Part shown: in pieces, positions 56,118 to 64,000 of the stretch
Numbering within the stretch: position 1 is the stretch's first letter
Layout of the letters: every line of letters starts with the position of its first letter
NCBI GenBank assembly: GCA_963781215.1
Contig: CAWAFE010000007.1
Location: forward strand, 1-64,000
Origin: AP-15 sp963781215
Lineage (GTDB): Bacteria > Pseudomonadota > Alphaproteobacteria > ATCC43930 > CGMCC-115725
Length of the DNA stretch: 64,000 nucleotides
Direction: 5' to 3'
Made by a program: the position numbers and the translations under genes
Notes under the pieces: model-generated
The model's input: only the letters and a program-made list of their open reading frames with translations
Databases searched by the model: none
What the model was told of the DNA's origin: nothing

Positions 56118-57285
56118 CTAGGCGAGACGGTAGACGCGCTTTGCCGTGCCGCTGAAGAGCTTCGCCTTTTCGTCGGCCGAGTAGCCGGCGGCCAGGCGTT
56201 TGAGGGCGTTCCACAGGACGGCGTAGCTTGAACTGACGCCGTCCGGCGGGAAGTTGCTCTCGAACATCCCGCGATCGGGGCCGAACGCCGCGATGCAGGT
56301 CTCGATATAGGGCTTGTAGGAGCGCGCCAAATCCTCCGACGAAGGCGGCGTCTCGCGCGTGTGGAAGTCGAACATGCCGAACAGCATCCCGAGCCCGCCG
56401 AGCTTGACGACGACGTTTTGGTACTTTCCGAGTTCGGCGATACCGGCCTTCCACACGGCGAAGGTTTCCTCTTTCTTGTCCGCGTACGGGCCGATGCCGA
56501 GCGGTCCGCCGACATGGTTCAGGATGATCGTCGTCTGCGGGAAGGCGCGCGCCAGCTCCGCCAGCTCCATCAGCTGAGGGTGGTACAGCCAAGCCTCAAA
56601 GGTCAGGTTCAGCGGCGCCAGCCGAGCAAACCCGGCGCGCCAGGTGGCATCGGCCATCTGGCCCTTCGGCGAGTTCGTGCGGCCGCGGGAGAACATCTCG
56701 CTCGGCGTCCCAGACCACCGAATGGCGGATGCCGCGGAAGCGGCCGTCGCCGGCAGCGATCTCGGCCTCCAGCACCCGCGCCACGCCGTCGCCGAGGCGC
56801 AAATCGGCATGCCCGACAATGCCGGCGCACAGCCGGCTCTTGCCGAATTGTCCGCTCGCGCTCATCGCCGACGTGCCGTTGACGAATTCGATTTCGCCGA
56901 CCGGCTTCATCTCCGCCGGCCCGTCGGCGCGGTACATCGAGCCGCATTCGACAAAGACGCTTTGCGTGATGTTGTGACCGCTGCCGGTGTCGGCGAGCAG
57001 CTGGTCGAGCAGATAGCGGTGCCCGCCGCGGTCCCACAGATGATGGTGCGGATCGACGATCTCGAGCGCCGGCTCCAGGATCTCCTCTTTCCGCTGCGCC
57101 CACCATGCCGGATCGCCGTAGCGCGCTCCGGGCGGTGCGCTGCCGGGCACGGCCACCGCAGGTGCGGCGCCGGTTTGAGAGTGTACAAGGGTTGGGTGAA
57201 GCACGGCGCCGCCTAGAACGCTCGCCGTTCCGACCAGCATCGTGCGTCGCAGTACCGAATGAGGCCGCACCGTCTTCTCAGTCAT
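56118..57285 (-). pseudogene. COG3618-type amidohydrolase 2, frameshifted
   Basis: A second amidohydrolase of the same superfamily, with an N-terminal twin-arginine-like signal (MTEKTVRPHSVLRRTMLVGT). The first frame encodes VDPHHHLWDRGGHRYLLDQ, the H-x-H metal motif, and runs to IRHSVVWDAER. The rest resumes in another frame as MFSRGRTNSPKGQMADATWR, WLYHPQLMELAE, ILNHVGGPLG and AFGPDRGMFESNFPPDGVS, ending at 56118. One extra base at about 56700 explains the shift. About 390 codons in total, otherwise intact. It is upstream of the DHA2 gene and likely its operon partner. Confidence 0.83.
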
Positions 57286-57318
57286 CGACTTTCCTCCAAG
57301 CTTTTCCTGGTTCGAACC

Positions 57319-57365
57319 AGCCGGAGCTGCGGCTGATCGGGGCCACTCTACAGGAGCGACCTGGA
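57319..57365. repeat. 46-base direct repeat, copy 1
   Basis: A 47-base stretch (AGCCGGAGCTGCGGCTGATC then GGGG...CGACCTGGA) that recurs at 57838-57883 with a single base (one C) missing. It lies just upstream of the amidohydrolase 2 start region. The two copies bracket the SDR remnant. No transposase or integrase is visible nearby. Confidence 0.85.
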
Positions 57366-57484
57366 ACCGGCATTCATTTGTCGCCGGGTACAGACCGGTC
57401 TCGAAGATGGTCGCGAGCTCCGCTGCGATCTCAACAGCGAGCCGCCAAAGAACCGCCTTTCCGTGCCGGCGCGTGTGATCAAGC

Positions 57485-57825
57485 CTAGTATGGCCGGCGA
57501 TCGCGCGGCGCGTGCGGCTGCTCCAGACCGTCCACCGGAATGTTGCGGCTGTTGTGATCCAGTGGGCGCGCGGCGAGGCGATGAACACGATCACATCCGC
57601 CACCTGCTCCGCGCTGCCGAGGCGGCTCATCGGAAAGCCATGGTGGACGTAATCGTCGAAATACGTCGGGTTGGCGAGGCCATAGCGATCCCAGCCATTG
57701 CCCTCGACCAGGATCGAGCCCGGCGAGAACCGTGTTCACCCGGATGCTGTAAGGCACGAACTCCAGTGCCCGGCCTCGAAAATCAGCGCCGCCTTGGCCG
57801 CGCCGTATTGGTCTGACATCGCGAG
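57485..57825 (-). pseudogene. decayed SDR C-terminal remnant
   Basis: Three frames together contain SDR pieces in the right order: YGAAKAALIF (catalytic Tyr-x3-Lys) at the 5' end, EFVPYSIRVNTVL, then PGSILVEGNGWDRYGLANP, then PMSRLGSAEQVADVIVFIAS and NIPVDGLEQPHAP just before a TAG at 57485. At least three indels separate them. Nothing upstream supplies the Rossmann N-terminus, so it is a truncated, decayed gene rather than a single sequencing error. It is bracketed by the 46-base direct repeats. Confidence 0.75.
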
Positions 57826-57837
57826 CTGCGGCGACCG

Positions 57838-57883
57838 AGCCGGAGCTGCGGCTGATCGGGGCACTCTACAGGAGCGACCTGGA
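57838..57883. repeat. 46-base direct repeat, copy 2
   Basis: Second copy of the repeat at 57319-57365, same orientation, differing by one missing C. The copies are 519 bases apart. They could be the footprints of an insertion or of a duplication that created a broken SDR gene. Confidence 0.85.
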
Positions 57884-58016
57884 CGAAAGTGGGGTCCGGC
57901 TAGCGCTGAGGCGCCACCCGGTCGCGTCGCGACGGGAGGATCAACTCGTGCCGGTTCGCAGCGAGACGGTCATTCACCCCCGCCAGCAGTGTCCAACGCG
58001 CGTCCAACACCGCGGC

Positions 58017-58190
58017 TCAAGAGAGGGCTTGGCCGCCCTTCGGGTACTTTCGTGTCCGACCAGAAAAGTAGTCGTCGGCGAGTGTTTGGTCGTCCGCGTA
58101 TGACCATTCCGGATGCAGCACGAGCGCATGGTATTGGTCGCCAATTCTTTCCCTTGGAGACCCCGCGCGAATGTCCTGCAAATAACCCGG
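58017..58190 (-). pseudogene. unrecognised coding tail
   Basis: Downstream of the dehydrogenase stop, one reverse frame reads GYLQDIRAGSPRERIGDQYH, LHPEWSYADDQTLADDYFSG and RTRKYPKGGQALS before its stop. Composition is protein-like, unlike random high-GC frames, but no start or upstream portion exists, because the region above belongs to the dehydrogenase in another frame. I do not recognise it. It may be the C-terminal end of a gene whose 5' part was lost. The rest of 57884-58016 shows nothing. Confidence 0.35.
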
Positions 58191-58191
58191 A

Positions 58192-59127
58192 TCAGTACCC
58201 CGTAGTGATGTCGATCTCCTGCAAAAGCCGGCCCCCCGCCTCGATGCTTCGGATGTTCGCGGCAATCTCCGTCACCAGTTGAAGAACAGTCGGCCGCCGC
58301 GCCACATGCGGCATCACGGTGACTTTGGGGTGCAGCCAGAGCGGGCTTTCCGGCGGCAGCGGCTCGGGCCACAGCGCGTCCAGAGCGGCGTAGGACAACT
58401 GCCCCGAATCGAGTGCCTTAATCAGATCCTCATACACCACGTGCCTGCCGCGGCCGATATTCACCAGCATCGCCCCTCTCGGCATCATGGCAAAGGTGCG
58501 GGCGCAAAAGATGCCCTCGGTCTCCCGCGTCAGCGGCAATAGGCAGACGGCGATGTCGGTTTGCCTCAGGAAGGGCTCGAGCTGGTCGCGGCCGTGAAAA
58601 ATCGGCGCCTCCTCGTGTTCCCGCGGCGAGCGGACCCAGGCCGAGACCGGGAACCCGAGCGCCTTCAACACCAGCGCCGGCGGTTTCGCCATCATGCCGT
58701 AGCCGAGGAACCCGACGCGCCGTTCCTCGGGCCGCACGATCCGTGTCCGGCGCCACTCGCGATTGGCCTGAGCCATCTGATAGCCCGGCATGTCGCGATG
58801 AAAACGCAAGACATGCATGACGACGTATTCCGTCATCATCGGATCGCCGCCGGGCGGTTCGACTTTGCCGAGCGGGACCTTCGGCAGCTTCGGATGATCG
58901 ATAAAGGCTTCCACACCAGCCGAACGGCTGAACATGGCCTTCAGATTCGGCAAGGCGGGAAGGGTGTCGAAGTCCGGGCGGATAAAGGCGAGGTATTCGA
59001 TAGCCGCCGGCTCTCCTGCGTCGGGCCAGATGCGGATTTCCAGATCGGGAAGCTGCTTTGCGAACGTCTCGCGCCACGCCGCCGCATTGCCGATCTGTCT
59101 GTCGAGATTGACGATCAGCAGCGCCAT
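58192..59127 (-). CDS. D-2-hydroxyacid dehydrogenase (GhrA-like)
   Basis: Glyoxylate/hydroxypyruvate reductase A-like enzyme of 311 residues. It has the NAD-binding segment VGFLGYGMMAKPPALVLKAL (GxGxxA/G variant), ALGFPVSAWVRSPREHE, the catalytic Arg in VNIGRGRHVV, Glu in EPLPPESPLW and His in VMPHVARRP. It reduces 2-oxoacids; exact substrate unknown. The ATG at 59127 is five bases after the LLM stop, so the two are translationally close, though the LLM gene is frameshifted here. Confidence 0.88.
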   Translation of the reverse strand: MALLIVNLDRQIGNAAAWRETFAKQLPDLEIRIWPDAGEPAAIEYLAFIRPDFDTLPALPNLKAMFSRSAGVEAFIDHPKLPKVPLGKVEPPGGDPMMTEYVVMHVLRFHRDMPGYQMAQANREWRRTRIVRPEERRVGFLGYGMMAKPPALVLKALGFPVSAWVRSPREHEEAPIFHGRDQLEPFLRQTDIAVCLLPLTRETEGIFCARTFAMMPRGAMLVNIGRGRHVVYEDLIKALDSGQLSYAALDALWPEPLPPESPLWLHPKVTVMPHVARRPTVLQLVTEIAANIRSIEAGGRLLQEIDITTGY

Positions 59128-59132
59128 GTCCG

Positions 59133-60386
59133 CTACCGCCTTCCGGCCTGTTCGCGGGCCCGGTCGAGATCGGGGACGTTGCTGGCCGAAGCCACGTCGC
59201 CGAGGCGCGATCCCCGGGTCACCGAGAGTGCCGCGACGGCGGCCTCGTTTTCGTTGATCTTCGCCATGATCGCCTCCTTGGCGCGATCGAAGACGCCCCG
59301 GTTGGTGGCAACGAAGTCTTGCGATTGGCGCAGGCCTTTGAGATACCCATTGATCTCCGGCACGACGTAGCGCGCCACCATGTCCCAGCTGCGCATCGTG
59401 TTTTCCGGATTGGCCCAGTCGTGGACAAAGCCGACGACGAGTGCCAAAGCCGCCGCTGATCTCGAGCACCGACTTGATTCGCGCCACGAGGTCGTCCGGG
59501 GTGCCGATCGTCGCCGCGGCCTCGGCCGAGAACGCGGTCTTGTCGACCGCCTCGTCGGGGTCGCCGAACGGCTTCGCACCCGGCCGCTGCAAGGTGCCGA
59601 CGACGTATTGGTTATGATGGCGCAACAGGCCGTGCGCGGGCCTCGGCGCGCGCCTTCTCGCGGGTCTCGGCGATGTGCCAACTCAGCAAGACCGCGCCAG
59701 TTCTTGCGGTCGACCGTCTTGCCGTGCTTGGCGGCGGCGGCCTCGGCAAAGCCCCATTGCGTCGGCAGGCTGTTCAGCCCTTCGTTCGACATCGAGCCGA
59801 TCGAGATCACGCCGATCCCGTGCTTGCCGGCCAAGGTCATGCCCGAGGGGCTAATCTGCGAGGCGACGGCGAAGGGCATCTCCTCCTGCAACGGCAGCAA
59901 TTGCAACGCCGCATCCCGCATCGTGAACCAGTCGCTCTTGGCGGTCACCCGCTCGCCTTGGAACAGCCGCCGGATGATGCCGATCGCCTCGTCCTGGCGG
60001 TCGCGCTGGGTCATCGGGTCGATCCCGAGAGTGTGCGCGTCCGACGCGAGCGCCCCCGGGCCCGAGCCGAAGATCGCTCGCCCGCCGGTCATCCAGTCGA
60101 GCTGGACCATGCGCTGGGCAACATTGAACGGGTGGTGGTAGGGCAGCGAGACGACGCCGGTGGCGAGCTTAATGCGCTTCGAGCGCTCGCCCGCCGCGGC
60201 CAGGAACATTTCCGGCGAGCCGATCATCTCCCAGCCGCTCGAATGGTGCTCGCCGCACCAGAACTCGTCGTAGCCGAGCCGGTCGAGCTCTTCCACGAGG
60301 TCGAGATCGCGGCGGAACTGCAGCATGGGGTGCTCGCCGACCGGATGGTGCGGAGCAAGGAACGCACCGAAATTCAAACGCGGCAT
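59133..60386 (-). pseudogene. LLM class flavin-dependent oxidoreductase with three frameshifts
   Basis: Luciferase-like monooxygenase. The first frame starts MPRLNFGAFLAPHHPVGEH and gives DEFWCGEHHSSGWEMIGSPEMF, LATGVVSLPYHHPFNVAQRM and SQISPSGMTLAGKHGIGV, up to DRKNWR. Then the frame changes to VLLSWHIAETREKARAEA, changes again to HGLLRHHNQYVVGTLQRPG through LVARIKSVLEISGGFG, and returns to the first at VVGFVHDWANPENTMRSWD to the end. The three positions (about 59693, 59639 and 59440) each look like one extra base; removing all restores one reading frame. It could be three sequencing errors or decay. Confidence 0.8.
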
Positions 60387-60754
60387 GACGGATCTCCTAA
60401 TGGCGCAATGATGCTGGGGCAAACCCACCCACTCGACGCTCGGCAGAGCCAGCCAACGCTTCCTGGTCTGAAATCGAACGATAAGTCGCAACCCGATACG
60501 CCTCAGCCATCATCGTCACCCTTCTCGCTGATCTGCGGCGGCAGGGTAGCCTGCATCGGGCTCTTCGCCAAAGCCCAGTCTATCAGCCCCCATCTTCGAC
60601 GAGAAATGACAGCCTGCGCGGCCGGCCGGCGAGGGTAGTCGTGCCGTACGAGCAGGCGGCGGGAAGCGCTGGCGGCATCAAGTCACCCGGGGCGCCGCAG
60701 AATTGGCACGTCGGTTGCTAGAATGGATTAACCCGCAAAGCAGAGGAGGCACCG
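60387..60754. other. intergenic region without a gene
   Basis: These 368 bases lie between the divergent LLM gene and cynS. I see no coding frame with protein-like composition, no tRNA, and no clear repeat. The cynS ribosome site (AGAGGAGG) is at the right end. The promoters must lie here, but I cannot point to them. Confidence 0.4.
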
Positions 60755-61201
60755 ATGACCCGTGACGAACTGACCCGAAAGATCATCACAATCAAGCGCG
60801 CGAAGGGACTGACCTGGAAGACGATCGTCGCCGAGATCGGGGGTGGCTCGGCGGTCTATCTGACCGCGGCCTTAATGGGGCAAATGAAATTGCGGCCAGA
60901 ACAGGCCGAGCGTGCCGGGAAATTGCTCGGCCTCGATGCCGAAGAGCAGCGCCTGTTGCAGGAGGTGCCCTATCGCGGCTCGTTGCCGGCCCTGCCGCCG
61001 ACCGATCCCTTGATCTACCGCTTCTATGAGCTGATGCAGGTCTACGGCACCACCTGGAAGGAGCTGATCCAGGAGGAGTTCGGTGACGGCATCATGAGCG
61101 CCATCGATTTCGACATGGCGATAGAGCGCCAACTTGACCCGAAAGGCGACCGGGTCAGGCTGACCCTGAGCGGCAAATTCCTCCCATATAAGGAGTATTG
61201 A
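60755..61201 (+). CDS. cynS: cyanate hydratase (cyanase)
   Basis: Decomposes cyanate with bicarbonate to ammonia and carbon dioxide, allowing detoxification and nitrogen use. The 148-residue product has the N-terminal helix bundle and the catalytic triad Arg89 and Glu92 (LIYRFYELMQVYG) and Ser115 (DGIMSAIDFD), all present. The C-terminus LTLSGKFLPYKEY is typical. No cynT carbonic anhydrase or cynR regulator is adjacent. An AGGAGG site precedes the ATG. It stands upstream of a C-rich palindrome and pxpA. Confidence 0.96.
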   Translation: MTRDELTRKIITIKRAKGLTWKTIVAEIGGGSAVYLTAALMGQMKLRPEQAERAGKLLGLDAEEQRLLQEVPYRGSLPALPPTDPLIYRFYELMQVYGTTWKELIQEEFGDGIMSAIDFDMAIERQLDPKGDRVRLTLSGKFLPYKEY

Positions 61202-61209
61202 GACTGCCC

Positions 61210-61250
61210 CGCCCCCTCCCTTTCCCCGCAAGGCGGGGGGAGGGAGGAAC
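61210..61250. repeat. C-rich intergenic palindrome
   Basis: Between cynS and pxpA the sequence CCCTCCCTTTCCCCGC is followed by GCGGGGGGAGGGAGG, an imperfect inverted repeat around an AAG centre. It resembles the C-rich elements at 47.1 and 51.6 kb in composition. It may act as a hairpin between the two genes. Confidence 0.5.
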
Positions 61251-61293
61251 CCGCGCAGCGGGAGGATGAAAGGGGCTTTGCGGAGCAACTCTG

Positions 61294-62067
61294 ATGGATG
61301 CGATCGACCTCAATTGCGACATGGGCGAGAGCTGGGGTGCGTGGACCATGGGGAGCGACGCCGAGATGCTCGGGATCGTCTCCTCGGCGAACGTCGCCTG
61401 CGGCTTTCACGGCGGCGACCCGCTGGTCATGTTCGAAACCGTGCGCCGGGCCAAGGAGAATGGGGTCGGCATCGGCGCCCATCCGAGCTTTTTCGATGTC
61501 TGGGGTTTCGGCCGCCGGATGATCCAGGGGGAGACGCCCGAGGATATCGAAAAGACGGTCGTCTACCAGATCGGCGCATTGCAGGGGGTGGCGCGCGCGA
61601 TCGGCCACCGGGTCGGCCATGTCAAGGCGCACGGCGCGCTCGCCAACCTCGCCGCCATCGACCACGAGACCGCGCTTGCGATCGGCCGCGCCATCGCCGA
61701 TATCGATCGCGAGCTCGTCTTTGTGGTGATGGCCGGCACCGAACTGGAACGCGCGGCTGCCGAGCTCGGCCTGCCGATGGCGCGTGAGATCTACGCCGAC
61801 CGCGCCTATGACGACACCGGCAACCTGGTCTCTCGCAAGCTTCCGGGCGCCGTGCTGCATGACGCCGAGGACGCCGCCGACCGGGTGCTGGCGATGGTGC
61901 GCGAGGGGGCGATCATCAGCGGATCCGGCAACCGCATCCCGGTTTCGATCGACACGGTCTGCGTCCACGGCGACAACCCGGCGGCCGTGGCGATGGCCTC
62001 GCGCGTGCGTGAAAAGCTCGAAGGCGCCGGCATCGCCATCCGGCCGATGGCGGCGCTGCGACGCTAG
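61294..62067 (+). CDS. pxpA: LamB/YcsF family 5-oxoprolinase subunit A
   Basis: Subunit A of the prokaryotic ATP-dependent 5-oxoprolinase. The 257-residue product has the family's DLNCDMGESWGAW, SSANVACGFHGGDP (metal-binding His region), GIGAHPSFFD, and VSIDTVCVHGDNPAAVAMA signatures. The usual partners pxpB and pxpC are not in the window. The family also contains lactamase-like members, so 5-oxoproline is the best guess, not proven. It is convergent with folE, 23 bases apart. Confidence 0.88.
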   Translation: MDAIDLNCDMGESWGAWTMGSDAEMLGIVSSANVACGFHGGDPLVMFETVRRAKENGVGIGAHPSFFDVWGFGRRMIQGETPEDIEKTVVYQIGALQGVARAIGHRVGHVKAHGALANLAAIDHETALAIGRAIADIDRELVFVVMAGTELERAAAELGLPMAREIYADRAYDDTGNLVSRKLPGAVLHDAEDAADRVLAMVREGAIISGSGNRIPVSIDTVCVHGDNPAAVAMASRVREKLEGAGIAIRPMAALRR

Positions 62068-62090
62068 CCGGCGGTTCCCGGCAGGTCGCC

Positions 62091-62750
62091 TCAGACGTTG
62101 GCGAGCTTGTCGCCGCCAGGGGTGCCGATCATCGCCAGCACCTCGCGCCGGCTCGACGGGTCGTCGCGGAAGGCGCCGAGCATCCGGCTCGTCACCATCG
62201 TCACCCCCGGCTTGTGCACGCCGCGGGTGGTCATGCACTGATGCGCTGCCTCGATCATGACGGCCACCCCCTTGGGCTGTAGCACCTCGTCGAGCGTATT
62301 GGCGATCTGCGAGGTCATCTTTTCCTGGATCTGCAGACGCCGGGCATAGACCTCGACGAGCCGCGCCAGCTTGGAGATGCCGACCACCCGGTTGTTCGGG
62401 ATATAGGCGACATGCACCTTGCCGATGATCGGGGCGATGTGGTGCTCGCAATGCGATTCGAAGCGAATGTCCTTCAAGACGACGATCTCGTCGTAGCCGT
62501 CTGTCTCCTCGAAGGTGCGCTGCAGCAGCGCCACCGGGTCTTCGTCATAGCCGCTGAAGAACTCGCGGTAAGCGCGCACGACACGATCGGGCGTGCCGAC
62601 GAGGCCCTCGCGCTCGGGGTCGTCGCCGGCCCAGCGGAGCAAGGTGCGCACCGCTTCTTCCGCCTCGGCGCGAGTCGGCCGCGGCACCGTGCCGGACCCG
62701 TTGGGACGGCTTGCGGGCGCTACCGAGGACGGGGCGAGCATACTCGACAT
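62091..62750 (-). CDS. folE: GTP cyclohydrolase I
   Basis: First enzyme of tetrahydrofolate biosynthesis, GTP to dihydroneopterin triphosphate. The 219-residue product has the zinc ligands Cys101 and His104 (RFESHCEHHIAP) and Cys172 (HQCMTTRGV). GISKLARLVEVYARRLQIQE and the C-terminal TSRMLGAFRDD are typical. The first about 25 residues are low-complexity. The start is the ATG at 62750. It is downstream of apaG, 59 bases away, on the same strand. Confidence 0.96.
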   Translation of the reverse strand: MSSMLAPSSVAPASRPNGSGTVPRPTRAEAEEAVRTLLRWAGDDPEREGLVGTPDRVVRAYREFFSGYDEDPVALLQRTFEETDGYDEIVVLKDIRFESHCEHHIAPIIGKVHVAYIPNNRVVGISKLARLVEVYARRLQIQEKMTSQIANTLDEVLQPKGVAVMIEAAHQCMTTRGVHKPGVTMVTSRMLGAFRDDPSSRREVLAMIGTPGGDKLANV

Positions 62751-62809
62751 CGTTACTCTCTTTCTATTTTCTGACGTTATGACGGCAAAGACGTCGCGTC
62801 CCCGCGCCT

Positions 62810-63205
62810 TCAGTTGAGCCGCACCGCCTGATGCGGGCTGTCGAGCGAGAAGGCAGGGATGCGCACCGAAAAACTCTCGCCGCCCCGCGTCTCCATCTCG
62901 TAGCTGCCTACCATGATACCGGACGGGGTCGGCAGCGGGGTACCGCTGGTATATTCGAAGCTCTCGCCCGGACCCAGCACCGGTTGCTCGCCGACAACGC
63001 CGGGGCCCCGCACCTCCTGCAGCTGCCCACGGCCATCGGTGATCTTCCAGTGCCGTCGGCGCAGCTGCACGGTTTCCTCGCCGCGGTTTTCGATGCGGAC
63101 GTGGTAGGCCCAGACATAATGGTCCTCGGCGGGCGAGGACTGGTCCTCAAGGTAATGGGGCTTGACCGTGATCTTAATCGATCGCGTCGTTTCGGAATAC
63201 GTCAC
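62810..63205 (-). CDS. apaG: ApaG domain protein
   Basis: A 131-residue single-domain ApaG/DUF525 protein of the fibronectin-like fold. It has TRSIKITVKPHYLEDQSSP, YHVRIENRGEETVQLRRRHW, ITDGRGQLQEVRGPGVVGEQP and SGIMVGSYEME, all conserved. ApaG has been linked to Co2+ resistance and other roles, but its biochemical function is unsettled. It begins with GTG at 63205. It sits between the LLM gene and folE. Confidence 0.93.
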   Translation of the reverse strand: MTYSETTRSIKITVKPHYLEDQSSPAEDHYVWAYHVRIENRGEETVQLRRRHWKITDGRGQLQEVRGPGVVGEQPVLGPGESFEYTSGTPLPTPSGIMVGSYEMETRGGESFSVRIPAFSLDSPHQAVRLN

Positions 63206-63279
63206 TGAACGCCCTCGCTTTCCCGGCGCGCCGCCGCGCGACCGCTTTGCTCACAATGTCGGTCGGGCGCCGAAGGCCG

Positions 63280-64000
63280 TCAAGATCGCCGCGCCGGCGC
63301 CAACAATTCGAGGAGCCCCTCGTCGGCGGCCCGGCCCGACCCTTGCGGCGCGATCGACTGGATGCACACATGATCGGCGCCGGCATCCCAATGCTGCCCG
63401 ATGCGGTCACGGATCGCCCGCTCGTCGCCCCAGGCGACCATCGCATCGAGAAACCGGTTGGACCCGCCGCCGGCGAGATCAGCGTCGCCAAAGCCCTGTC
63501 GGCGCCAGCCGTTGACGTAGTTTTCGAGCTGCAGATAGCGTGAGAGCGACTGGCGCGCCGCCGCCCGCGCCGCGGCTGGGTCGGTTTCCAGCAGCACCCA
63601 GACCTCAGGGCACAACAGCTTGCCGGGGCCGAGGATCGCGCGCGCCTGCGCGGTATGCTCCGGCCCCGTGTTGTACGGATGGGCACCATCGGCGAGCTCC
63701 GAGGACAGCGCCATCATCCTCGGCCCCAGCGCCGCCAGGATGGTCAGCGGACGCTCCGGCGGCTCCGGCGCCTGGTAGGGTGCGGCCCGCATCCCTTGCA
63801 GATACGTCCGCATCGTCGCCACCGGCTTGCCGTAGGCGTGGCCGCGCACACCCTGAACCATCGGCGCGTGCGACACGCCGATGCCGAGCAGAAACCGACT
63901 GTCCGACTGCTCGGCGAGGCCGCGCTGGCCGTTGGCCATCGCCATCGGGTCGCGGGCGTAGATGTTGGCAATCCCGGTCGCCACGACCAGCCGCTCGGTG
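63280..64000 (-). CDS. LLM class F420-type oxidoreductase (5' end cut by window edge)
   Basis: The last 240 codons of a luciferase-like oxidoreductase; the frame is open through the right edge, so the N-terminus lies outside. Segments: TERLVVATGIANIYARDPMA, FLLGIGVSHAPMVQGVRGHA, MRTYLQGMRAAPYQAPEPPE, TILAALGPRMMALSSELADG, and QHWDAGADHVCIQ. It resembles the TIGR03620 F420-dependent subgroup. Substrate and cofactor are not proven. It is upstream of apaG on the same strand, with 74 bases between. Confidence 0.86.
   Translation of the reverse strand, partial: TERLVVATGIANIYARDPMAMANGQRGLAEQSDSRFLLGIGVSHAPMVQGVRGHAYGKPVATMRTYLQGMRAAPYQAPEPPERPLTILAALGPRMMALSSELADGAHPYNTGPEHTAQARAILGPGKLLCPEVWVLLETDPAAARAAARQSLSRYLQLENYVNGWRRQGFGDADLAGGGSNRFLDAMVAWGDERAIRDRIGQHWDAGADHVCIQSIAPQGSGRAADEGLLELLAPARRS

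Overview
The window is high-GC DNA with an alphaproteobacterial gene complement. The markers are a divK-pleD pair, an EipB-type envelope protein with its C-terminal cysteine, HdaA next to a CDP-alcohol phosphatidyltransferase, a short aa3-type oxidase subunit IV, a DinB with an N-terminal zinc ribbon, HrcA with a CIRCE operator, and a bactofilin. The many CoA-transferases, luciferase-like monooxygenases, SDRs and COG3618 amidohydrolases fit a soil or sediment Rhodospirillales-like heterotroph, but I cannot name a genus. I found no rRNA, tRNA, CRISPR array, transposase, integrase or phage gene.

Region by region. 1-6.2 kb: housekeeping genes (trpS cut by the left edge, murJ, dapB, DUF2244, nth, bactofilin, EI24 membrane protein). 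6.3-10.9 kb: three tandem zinc methionine-synthase-like paralogues and a divergent SDR. 10.9-18.5 kb: pleD and divK separated by a dispersed palindromic repeat, then dinB, eipB, aspS and rnd. 18.7-28.6 kb: a frameshifted FAD monooxygenase, ppx-ppk1, sixA, hdaA, a pgsA-like gene, DUF2066, purN, oxidase subunit IV and an SDR. 28.7-31.9 kb: a truncated TPR gene, a Tat-type serine hydrolase and a CmcJ/NvfI-type oxidoreductase. 32.1-40.4 kb: the chaperone block hrcA-grpE-dnaK-dnaJ, an alpha/beta hydrolase and groES-groEL with promoter, CIRCE and terminator. 40.5-46.8 kb: an acyl-CoA type accessory block (two CoA-transferases, a GST, AtuA-like plus DUF4387). 47.1-60.4 kb: accessory genes with many broken or decayed members. 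60.7-64 kb: cynS, pxpA, folE, apaG and a luciferase-like gene cut by the right edge.

The clearest functional unit is the heat-shock block. HrcA made from 32.1 kb should bind the CIRCE at 38.3 kb and repress groESL; I see no CIRCE at hrcA or dnaK, where an RpoH-like promoter is possible. ppk1-ppx and sixA suggest polyphosphate and phosphohistidine turnover, and divK-pleD is the Caulobacter-type polarity and c-di-GMP pair.

The most unusual property is the density of single-base frameshifts in otherwise well conserved genes (dnaK, an FAD monooxygenase, atuA-like, a COG3618 amidohydrolase, and an LLM gene with three). Nearly all are explained by one extra base. Since dnaK is normally needed, sequencing or assembly error is the first explanation, so apparent pseudogenes in this window need caution. 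Clearly decayed remnants also exist: an SDR tail bracketed by a 46-base direct repeat, half of a TTC38-like gene, and a small exported-protein remnant. I found no convincing new multi-gene system; the tandem methionine-synthase-like triplet and the CoA-transferase/GST/AtuA/DUF4387 block are the best candidates for unexplored chemistry.
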